Origin: Roseibium sp. TrichSKD4 | Lineage (GTDB): Bacteria > Pseudomonadota > Alphaproteobacteria > Rhizobiales > Stappiaceae | NCBI RefSeq assembly: GCF_000148725.1 | Contig: NZ_GL476311.1 | Location: forward strand, 317,501 to 381,500 | Length of the DNA stretch: 64,000 nucleotides | Direction: 5' to 3' | Part shown: one piece after another, positions 45,926 through 56,500 of the stretch | Layout: every line of letters starts with the position of its first letter | Position numbering within the stretch: position 1 is the first letter of the stretch | Program-made: the position numbers and the translations under genes | Notes under the pieces: generated by a model | Databases searched by the model: none | What the model saw: only the letters and a program-made list of their open reading frames with translations | Told to the model about the DNA's origin: nothing

Positions 45926-46429
45926 GCAAACCATTTCGGTCCGCTCAGTTGAACGAATTGAACATGCTGTTCGCCTCCGAGATGACTTCAAATGAGGGGA
46001 AAGTGCCACAGGGCAATAAGCGCATTGAAGGTGCATTTTCCGCACGCATGAACAGCGCAATGAACCTCTCCTTGATCTTAAAAAGCGCGCGGTGATCCTC
46101 TCTCAGAAAAGTGGCCCTCCGTTGAATTGGGAAATGGAGGAAACACATAGCAAACAGGCGTTCATAGCCGGAAGAGATTATTACGAAATTACGGCAGGTT
46201 GAGGTTGTCACGGGGCAGGGGGGCGTGTCTGCATTGATCGTTTCGTGCTGATCTGGATACCTCGGAGTGTCGAGCCTGGAAGTGGTGATAACGGCTTAGA
46301 CAATCTGGAGTTTCTTGTGGTGGAGAACTAATTTATTAAGCTTTGGCTTTAGCTGATTTGCCATCGACGATATTTTTATTCGAAAAAGCGAAACTATCAG
46401 GTTCGCTGTATTTATTTTGAGGGTAGATA
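45926..46429. other. Region with decayed coding remnants
   Basis: 504 bases with no intact gene. Short stretches read like protein (a frame from 45964 broken by TGA near 46094, and the IEHAVRLRDDFK-like stretch near 45950-45990). A 25-base near copy of 45368-45392 lies at 46238-46262. The area looks like a junction where older genes were lost before new cargo arrived. Confidence 0.4.
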
Positions 46430-46978
46430 ATGGATCTTGCTGCAGGAGATCAGGAAAGTGTCAAAAGCGGCTTTTCTGATGAAGGCCAAAACCCAACAAA
46501 TGCCAAACAACCAATCGGGGTCCGGGTTCGTCTGTTCGAGGAACGGGATATTCCGATCATCCGCAACATCATGCGCCAGCACCACGCGGCCACGGTGTTC
46601 CGTAATCAGCCGTTCTCCGACTGGAAGCTGGACAGGCATTTTGAAAAAATCCTCGCCCGTCCACCCCGGATGCTGTGCGCCGTCGCTGAATGGCAGGGTG
46701 TTCCCATAGGGGTCACGTGGGCCAATGCGGATGCCTACATGCTGTCGGACGGGCCTCTCTTCGTCACGGTTCATGTCATTGCCGTTGATCTTGAGCAAAA
46801 GCCACTTCGGCGAGCAAAGGCATTCCTGTCGCTCATTGCCGGTCTCAAGACCTGGGCTGCATCCCTTAATGCAAGCCATTGCGTTGTGCATGTCACAACC
46901 GGCTCAAATCTCAAGGCAACTGATCGTCTGATGAAGTCAGCAGGGGCGCAGTTCATCGGTGGGGCGTATGTGGTGTAA
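46430..46978 (+). CDS. GNAT-like acyltransferase near the giant RTX gene
   Basis: A 182-residue protein. After a 30-residue acidic start it reads VRVRLFEERDIPIIRNIMRQHHAATVF, then a hydrophobic strand FVTVHVIAVDLEQKPLRRAKAFLSLIAGL, resembling the GNAT acetyl-CoA loop, and a C-terminal CVVHVTTGSNLKATDRLMKSAGAQFIGG typical of GNAT ends. RTX toxins are activated by acyltransferases with a GNAT-like fold, but similarity to HlyC is not visible, so the link to the giant gene is positional. Confidence 0.6.
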   Translation: MDLAAGDQESVKSGFSDEGQNPTNAKQPIGVRVRLFEERDIPIIRNIMRQHHAATVFRNQPFSDWKLDRHFEKILARPPRMLCAVAEWQGVPIGVTWANADAYMLSDGPLFVTVHVIAVDLEQKPLRRAKAFLSLIAGLKTWAASLNASHCVVHVTTGSNLKATDRLMKSAGAQFIGGAYVV

Positions 46979-47044
46979 CGCTAATTGCGCCGTATGGTCT
47001 GTGTAACCCTCTGATAGCGATAACGGTAGAGATAGAGGCGGGAA

Positions 47045-47248
47045 ATGTTTGGACCACTAAAGCATGGGAAAGTAGCAGATACTGCTGCCATTTGTGTTCT
47101 GGCTCTCTTTGTAGGAATAGTTGCGAGCGCTGTGTTTCCGGGCGAATTCGGGAAATGGCTAGCAGGGGCAATTATCTTTTTGGGGCTGCTTTGCTCTCTG
47201 AATTTCATTCTTAAAGATAAATCGCTACCTCAAAAGGAAATGAAATGA
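47045..47248 (+). CDS. Small two-TM protein
   Basis: A 67-residue protein with two hydrophobic segments (about residues 12-28 and 34-53). The GGAAATG context gives a plausible start. It overlaps the next small gene by four bases. Both sit directly ahead of the giant secreted protein and could be accessory or protective membrane proteins. Confidence 0.5.
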   Translation: MFGPLKHGKVADTAAICVLALFVGIVASAVFPGEFGKWLAGAIIFLGLLCSLNFILKDKSLPQKEMK

Positions 47249-47439
47249 AGGGCAAAGTATTAGATTTTTTTATAGAGAATCTATATGCGACAATAATATA
47301 TTTAGTGTTAGTTATATTGTATATAATATCTTTATTTATTGGTTGGGAGTCAAATTATTTAAATAAGGGATGGATATTTATAATAATAGTAGCGCTATAT
47401 TATGTATATAGCTGTATAGTATACATAAATAGAAAATAA
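47245..47439 (+). CDS. Small AT-rich membrane protein
   Basis: A 64-residue protein with two hydrophobic helices (about 13-30 and 41-58), very rich in Ile, Tyr and Leu. The DNA is strikingly A+T-rich with many ATA codons, unlike every neighbour, which suggests separate origin. Its start overlaps the previous stop (ATGA). Confidence 0.5.
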   Translation: MKGKVLDFFIENLYATIIYLVLVILYIISLFIGWESNYLNKGWIFIIIVALYYVYSCIVYINRK

Positions 47440-47523
47440 GTGACGAGATTTATAATGATGTCTGCGTAATTTATTACTGTAATGGATTGAATGGACGAAT
47501 ATTCTTTGAGCGGGAGATGGAAG

Positions 47524-50500
47524 ATGCCTCGGGAATCTTATTACAATACCTTTGATGGCGGGATTACTGTTCGAGATCTCGCTACCGGGCAAGAAAGAAC
47601 TTATTATCCAAATCAGGGAAATGGAGGGCAAATAAATGATGCGGCACAACAAAAACCTTTTTTCGAATCTGCGTTTGGAAGTGCTCTTTCTGGTTTCGGG
47701 GAAACGGCGGCGCAACTAGCGGAAAAGCTCTCGACCCAAGGAGGCCCAACATATGGAGAGGCCTTGGCCCTAAAGCACGCAGAAACTGCGGCGCTCGGTG
47801 GAATGAAAACGGCTGGAAAGGCCATGGGTGCTTTCGGAACAGGTTTCGATCTGGCTGTTCGTTACAATGACAAGGATGGAATTACGGTAGTTGATGCAGC
47901 CGCAGTGAGTGCGGGTGTGGGAACCGCTGCGGCTGTTGGATTCGCTGTTGGTGGCCCTTTCGGGGCAGGTATCGGCGCAGTTGCTGGATTTTTTGCGTCA
48001 TCAAGTGTTGATGCTCTAGGGCAGAAATTGCAGCAACCTCATTATTTAAATCCATTCCCCCACAACCACCCTCTTCGGGAAGCTACCATAAACCCGAGCA
48101 CTGCATATGTTCCATTCAATAAATGCTTCCCCTCTGACACTTCCATTTTGACGCTTTCTGGCTCAAGCAGCATTTCTTCTATTGTTCCTGCTGATATTGT
48201 TCTTTCTTTTGATCCTTTTGCAAATGATGGCCGTGGGGCATTGGTGCCGAAGCGGGTTGTTCGCACCTTTACGAACATTACGGAAGAATGGCTACGCCTG
48301 TCGTGGGTCGAGAATGGCGAAGAACGTGAGCTTGTCACGACACCGGGCCACGAGTTTCTGAGTGCTCATGGTGGTTTCCGCCAGATCGAGCAGCTGGTTG
48401 CAGGGGGCAGAGGAACGCTTGTTCTGTCCGACGGGTCAGAAGTTGAAGTGGCTTCGGAGCGTCTGATTTATTCCGCCGAGACGGCTGATATGTTTGAACA
48501 GGCGGAAGGCTATGTCTATCCGGAGAATGGCAATCTGGCGCTCAAGCCGGAGTGGAAGAAGGGCTGGAAGACCTACAATTTTGAGGTCGAAGACTTCCAC
48601 ACCTATGTGGCTGGCGGTGTCCGGGTTCACAACGATTCCTATAACGATGGCAAAGGCTTTGAATATTCTGGCTTTGAGGCCGGAGTTGACAACGCTCATT
48701 ACAAACTCGCGAGTGGCCGGGTTGTAGAGGCGAATGGCGATGTATTTGTCGCGCATCAACTTTCCTCAGGATGGGGGTCTGCAAGCCCATCCGGCAAGGC
48801 AACATCAGCGGCCTTTGAGCGGGCAGTTGCCGGTGCGAGCACCAATGATGTCATTGGTGCGGCCCATTCCGAGTTGGAAGCGCAGGGAATTGACACCAAT
48901 AGCCAGATTGGTTTTGCGCATTTGAGCGCATCGGTGATGCGAGGAACCAAGCAGGCAAAGGCTTCCGGTCTTACCCCGAATGACACCGACACAGGTTCGA
49001 GCGGCAAGTCGGGGGGCGGAAGCGGCGGTGAGTCACCTGTCACGGCACCGCCCCCTAGTTCCGGTTCGAATTCATCTAGCGGAAGCTCCAGTTCCGGGTC
49101 TAGCGGAAAAAGTGGCGGTGGCGGCGGAAGTTCCGCGTCTTCCGGTGGGTCTTCGGGCAGCAGCAGCTCATCGTCCGGCTCTTCCGGCAAGTCAGGCGGC
49201 GGTGGCGGTCGTGAGGATTCCGGTAGCAGTGGCGGTGGAGGTGGGGGCGGTAAGCCTATCCTCATGGATCTGGATGACAATGGCATCCAGCTTACCGAAC
49301 AACATAATTCGACTGTTTATCTCGATATTGGAGAAGATGGATACGAGCACCGCACGGCCTGGGTTGCCACGGGTGACGGCGTTCTGATTATTGACGCTGA
49401 TGGCGACAATCAGATTTCAGATCGGAAAGAAGTGATCTTCACGGACTGGGATCCGTCAGCCGATACGGACGCACAAGCGCTGCGCCAGATTTTCGATACC
49501 AACAACAATGGCATGCTGGATGCCGGTGATGATCGTTGGTCTGAGTTCAAGGTGATGGTGACCAATCCGGATGGGACCATCACGGCCAAGACGCTTACCG
49601 AATTGGGCATCGTGTCTATCAACCTCGATGTTGACCAGACCAGGATCGAATATTCCGACGGATCTTCGATAGATGGCGAGAGCACATTCACCAGGTCGGA
49701 TGGCAGCACGGGCCGCGCAGCAACAGCGACATTGGCTTATGATACGGCTGGCTACTCGGTGGAAGAAACCGCGACAACCGATGCAGCGGGGAATACGGTC
49801 ACAGTACAGGAGCTGCACAACAAGGCCGGTGAACTGGCCGCGATTTATACGCGGACAACCTCTCCTGACGGCCAAACGATTGAGACCGAGTTTGACTATG
49901 ACGCAGATGGTGTTGTGGATCGGGTCCTGACAGACGTCACGACGACAAATGCGGATGGCAGCCGGGTTCGCACCGAGACGAACCGCGATGGCGGGGGAAC
50001 CTTGCTTGACCGGACGGTGGCAACCACCAGTGCGGATCAATCGACAGTAACCATCGACCGGGATCAACTTGGCGGCGGTTTTGTTACCCAACGCGAAATC
50101 CAGCAGAAGAATGCTGACAACAGTTTCTCTGTGACGCTTGAGAACCTTGCTCCGGACGGGACTGTCCTGAGCCGGAACGAAGACGTTCACTCGCAGGACC
50201 GACTGACCCGAACAAACAATTCGGATGCAGACGGCAACTCCGTCACGGAACGCAGTTCAGTTCATCAGACAGTCAAGAATGCGGACGGCAGCCGCGTTGA
50301 AACCGATAGCGTTTCTGGCGGTGATGGGTCGCTTTTGAATTCGCGCGAAGTCGTCATCAGCGCCGATCAAAAAATGCGGACAGAGAGCATAGACCTTGAC
50401 GGGGACGGGGTTGTTGATGCGGTGACGACCTCGACAACCAGCAGCGTAACCGGTGGGGCGACTGCGACAACAATCAGCAATGCTGCTGGTAATGGTACGG

Positions 50501-53500
50501 TCTATTCAACGTCAAAAACGACTGTTTCTTCTGACGGTCGCACGACGAGCGTTGAAAATGATATTGATGGCGATGGAACGGTAGACCAAACCGAAACTGA
50601 GCAATCCGTCATTGGATTGGATGGATCGGAAACGCGCACGGTTACTCGGGGTAGCGAAGACGGGACGAAGCTGTTTGAAGAAACCGACTTCCGGATGGCG
50701 GATGGTCTCGTTGGAACACGTGAGGTCGATCAAAACGGCGATGGAGCCATTGATAAGCGTGTTGAGGTTTCGAAGAATTCGCTTGGTATCGTAACGGAAG
50801 AAGCAGTCTATCTGAACCGCGATGGAAGTCTCGCTTCCAAATCCTTGAGCGTAACATCTGACGATGGTCTGATAACGACGACAAAGCTGGACCGTTTTGG
50901 TCAGGGAGCCTTTGACCAGGTTCTCAAAGAAATCACGATCAAAAACCTTGATGGCAGCGCCACGGAAATCAGTGAGGCCAGAAGTGCGTCCGGTCAGCTG
51001 TTCAGTCGCACTGTGACCGATACAAGCGCTGACGGGATGCAGGTCACGGTCGAGACAGATCTTGACGGGGATGGTCTGATTGATCAGTCAAGGTCGAGCG
51101 TTCGAACATTACATGTTGATGATGCCCAAACTGAAGTCCAGGAAATCAGAAGTGGTGACGGTTCCCTGTTGTCTCAAGTCACCACAACAACCAGTGCGGA
51201 TCGTCGGACCATATCCGAGGCACAAGACGGCGACGGTGACGGCCTGACGGATTCCTCGAAGCTGGTAACAACGGCTTCCGATGGCAGTCGCACGGTTGAT
51301 GTTCAGGAGACGTCCAACACCGGTGTCCTTTTGGCGCGAACGACCCAGACAACCAGTGGAAACGGACTTACCACGACGGTGTCGAATGACTACGACGGGG
51401 ACGGTGATGTTGATCTGACAACGACAGACGCCACAGTCCTCAACTTGAACGGAAGTACAACCCGAACGGTTTCGAACACGGCGCAAAACGGATCGTTGCT
51501 GTCCATGGAGACAACACGCACCTCCGGCAATGGTCTTGAGGTTTCGGTAGAGACGGACATTGATGGGGATGGTGATGTTGACCACACGGTCAGCACCGGC
51601 ATTTCCACGTCCAGTGATGGTATGAGTGTTACAGAAACGGGAGTTCTGAAAGGGACTACTCTTGTTTCCAAAACGGTTCGCTCTTCATCGGCAGACGGGC
51701 TTCAGGAAACGGTCACAACAGATGTGGACGGGAATGGTGTCGTTGATCGAAGCACGACAACAGTCCAACAGTTCAATGCTAACGGATCAACAACGGTTCA
51801 GACGACTACACATTCGGCAAATGGGACGTTGATCGGCAGCTCAACGACAACGACGGATGCTCATGGTTTGGTTTCGACCACGATGGTTGACCGTGACGGG
51901 AATGGCGTCAACGACGTCGTTCAGCAAAGCGAAACCCTGCTCGATGGAACAGTGCGGCAAACTGTCGAGGAACAAGGACCTACCGGCCAACTCTTGAGCA
52001 AGTCCATAACGGAAGTCTCCGACAATGGACTGACCACCACGCAAACCGTCGATACGGACGGCGATGGTCTAGTGGACTTCACTCGTTCAGCGGTCTTGTC
52101 GGTTGCCGACAACGGCGATGAAGTCACGGTCTTGTCCAGACTTGATGCGTCGTCTCAACTGGTAGAGCAGGAAACTCGAACGGTAAGTGCCGACGGTCTT
52201 TCGTCAACAGCTACATATGAGGATGGTCAGGGGAATACGCTTCGCTCACGCTCGCAAACCGTAACGCTCAATCAGGACGGTTCGAAGGATACAGAAACAC
52301 AGTTCCGGAAGTCGGACGGAAGCCTGGAAAGCTCAACTGTCACCAGCAACTCCGGCAATGGCCGTCTCGTCACGACGACGACGGATATTGATGGGGACGG
52401 TATTGCCGACCAGTATTCTGAAACCCGGCGGATGGATGATGGCAGCCTTCAACAGTCCTTCGTTGAATATACCGACGACGGGGTTGGTGTTGCTCGCCAA
52501 AAGAGTGTTGTCGAAAGCGCGAATGGCCTGACAACGACCACGACCTATACGGTCGCAGGATCTGGTGAGGATCAGGTCCAGGTTATGCAGAATACAGTGC
52601 TGAATAATGATGGCGGCCAGACCACAACCAAGGAGGTTTCTACAAGGCCCGGAGACAGTGGAAGTGCAGGCACCTGGTCACTGGCAGGCCAGGAGGTTCA
52701 CACCGTTAGTGGAAATGGTCTGGTCGAGAGCTACTCGTGGGATGAAAATGGCGATGGTCAAACTGACCGTAGTCTTGCACGGACCACCAGTTACTCAACC
52801 AACGGCGACACGGTTTACTCTGAAACCCTTTCGTCTGGCTCAACTCTTGAGCGTTCCTATCAGGAAACGACGTCTGCAAATGGCTTGAGCATATCAAGAC
52901 AGATTGATCTTGATGGAAACGGTGTGGTTGACCAAACAAGCCAAGAGACCAGCCTTCTGGGAGCAGACGGCAGTGTCACACGTTCTGTGGTCTCGACGGA
53001 TGCGAATGGCGTAAATCTGTCAACAGTGTCGAGCCATACGTCTGCGGATCAGCGCACTACCCTTCTAACGGAAAGCTCTAACGTTCAGGGCTATGACACC
53101 AGAATAACCGAGATAACCACGAGAGACCGGGCCGATGGCGGCTCAGTTGATACCGCAGTTATCCGGAATTTGACTGACACCGTCCTTGGTTCGACGACAA
53201 CAACAATCTCTGACGACGAAAGACAAACGCTCATCGAGCGAGACGTCGATGGGGATGGCGATATTGATCAGGTAGAACAGCGGTCAGTTTCCATTGATGG
53301 CAGCGTCACAAGCGTTGTATCGGATTATTCTGATACAGGTGCTTTGCTGAGCCAGCTCACCATAGTGGAATCTGCTGACAACCGGACGGTCACGACAGAG
53401 ACCGATTCCAATGGGGACGGGATCGTTGATACATCCAGAGAGAAAACCATCTCCCGTAACGGAGACGGCAGCCTGAATGTTGAAATCACCGAAACAAACC

Positions 53501-56500
53501 TGAATAAGGGTGGTGTTCGCTCAACATCTTCTTCTTATACAAGCGCGGATGGGCGTATTTACGAAGAAGAGCGGGATGTCAATAACGACGGTACGGCTGA
53601 CAAGGTGATCGCGAGAACCACGCTGATCTCCGGGGCGGTTGTTACCACGGTCGAAAACAATGAGGCTGCAAGAAATGAAGGTCAGATAGATTTCGGTGAA
53701 ATCTACTGGAATGACCAGATTGCGGCAAAAATGGAGACGACAAAAACCGCTGACGGACGGTTCGAGACAACCCAATCCGACTACGACGGGGATGGGTATT
53801 ACGAAGTTTCGATTCAGACGACTTTCAACATCGATGGCAGCACCAAGTCCCAGATCACCGAAACCAACACCGGTGGTGCCGTTGTTGCAACGGGTCTTCT
53901 GTCAACCAGCCATGACGGCATGCTTAAGGTCTTGCAGAAAGATGCGAACAATGACGGTGTCTTTGAGCATGTCGAGACATCTGAAACGCTTTCAAGTGGC
54001 GAAACAGACAAGACCACAGTGATCACAGATGCAAACGGCGTGTTGCAAACGACCTCTCACGTGGTTTCTGATCAGTTTGGCAATACACTTGAAAGCTCTA
54101 CCATCGACGCAAATGGTCAGCTGCTGACTGAGCAGGTGCGGCAAGTCGATGGCACATCGATCCGAACCAACTATTCGGCAACGTCCGGTATTGTGACATC
54201 TATTGAAACACTTGATCGATTTGGGGTGTTGTCTGAGGCAACGCTGTTCGATGCAGACAATGCACAGGACTGGTCAACCGTCCAATTAACCCTCAACTCA
54301 GTTGGCTTCAAGACACTGGAAGTCCAGTTCCTTGACAGCGGAACTGGTGTTCATGTTGCAACCTATGCCGACCAGGAAGAAACAGGTCTCTACGGGAACC
54401 TGTCATATCTTTCCGGAGGTGTAACTGGAACATCGGGAGCCGACTATCTGCTTGGTGGTGCCGGTGCTGATTTGCTGACAGGTAATGCTGGCAATGACGT
54501 TCTGGATGCTGGCGGGTCAACAAGCGGGACAACTCAGATCCTGCGCGGTGGAAGCGGGGACGACGTTTATGTTTACAAGAAAGACAGCGGCATTGTTCTA
54601 ATTGATGCTGCAGCCGAGACGGCTTCAAGTGGCTCTGCAGATAAGGTGGTGTTTGCCGATCTGGATTTTGCTGATCTTACGATTGACTATTTCGGCAACA
54701 GTTTGCGGTTCTCTTGGTCTCATACCGACCGTTCCGGAGAGCTGCGCATCGACAATCTGGGACAGCACATAGAGAAGTTTGAATTTGCCGATGGCACGGT
54801 GTTTGGCCGTCTCGAACTTCTCCCAGGCGTTGGCGCCGAGGTTAAAGGGACCGGCCACAATGACTTTATCTTGGGTACTGAAGCAGATGAAATCATTTAT
54901 GGGCTGGCCGGAAGCGACCACATTAACGCCCGCGGCGGTAATGATACTGTTTATGCCGATAGTAGTGATATCTGGTTCGGAGGTGGAGACGGCATTGACA
55001 CGCTGATCTATCAGGGAACGGATAACTTCGAGTATTCGATGACTTCGGGTTCCTTCGAAATCATGAAAGCTGGGTCCGGCAATAACAAGATCTGGGGATC
55101 TGAGACTGACAACGACATTGATGGCGAGGCAGGCAACGATCACATTCAAGCCGGTGGTGGCGATGATATTGTTCGAGGCGGTGCAGGTGCCGATATTCTT
55201 CAGGGCCAGGCCGGGAATGACATCATTTACGGAGGCCTTGATGACGATGCATTCCTCTGGAGTAAAGGAGATGGTAATGACACCATCAGTTCTGAAGAAA
55301 TTCTTTATGGACACGGCATAGATACATTGTACTTGAATGATGTTCTGTCTGATGAAATCCAGGTGGAGAGATTAGATGAGCATATTATTATAACGGTTAC
55401 TGAAACCGGGGAGAAAATAAACCTTCTCTACAGCTATCGCCTTTTAGGCCATTTATCTCCGCAAACTCATAATTTGCCGGTTGATTTCATTGAGTTCGCG
55501 GATGGCGAGAAATGGTCATTTTACGATTTGCAAAAGCTGGCGATCGTGCGGGGCCAAGAGGGTGGAGATACCATCTTTGGTACATATTATGCTGAGACGT
55601 TCATAGCAGGCAGCGGCGACGATATCATTTTTCCAAATGGGGGAGATGACTTCATAGATGGTGGTTTGGGATACGATACAGCCATCTTTGATGGGGCGTT
55701 TTCTGACTATACGGTCATAAATACCGGAGGTATGGACTACAGCATATCTCACACGCCAAGTGGTAGCGCTTACTCGGTGCAAAACGTCGAGAAGTTTGTG
55801 ATCGGGGGGCAGGAATATCTTGCAAATACGGCCCCTAGCGCAGGGGATGTAGTCTTGGGAGCCTTTGAGGAGGATACGCCGTTTACCATTACGGCTGCGC
55901 ATTTGCTGGAAAATAGCAATGACGTGGACGGCGAAAACTTATCCATCTCGGAAGTGTCCATTGACCCGGAAATTGGGACAGTCACCAAGGCTGACGAGGG
56001 CAGTTGGATAATTAGTCCAGCACAAGACCTTAATGGTTCCAATTTCGAGCTTTCTTTCAGCGTCTCGGACGGCAGGGATGAAGCCAATGCGGTAGCGCGC
56101 TTCAGTGTAACTCCGGAAAATGATGCGCCTTGTGTTGATAACAGTTTGGATGACGTTCTTTTTGATATCGAACGACCCTTTAGTTATGAGTTGCCTGAAA
56201 ATACTTTTTCAGATGTCGATGGTGACGAACTTTCCTTTAGCGCTGTCCTAAGCGACGGATCTGAGTTGCCCAGCTGGATTAGTATCGATTCAGAAACCGG
56301 GGTGTTTTCTGGGTTGCCGCCTGTTGGATTTGCAGGAATGCTCGATATCAGCGTCATTGCATCGGATGGAATGCAAAGTGCTCAAACGCCGTTGAAATTA
56401 GAGATAAGAGATATCAATAATGCTCCTGTTGTTAGCGGAGCGCTTGATCTGGGAACACTTGAAAAGAATGCAGCCTTAACCGTTACAGCGGCGCAGTTAC

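Noticed and set aside
48756-49286. A proline-rich minus-strand frame.
   Set aside because: It is the complement of the Ser/Gly-rich linker codons of the giant protein.
49900-53970. The periodic sequence could be a tandem DNA repeat or CRISPR-like array.
   Set aside because: The period of about 168 bases is protein-level. Units are strongly diverged in DNA and stay in one frame, with no constant repeat and unique spacers.
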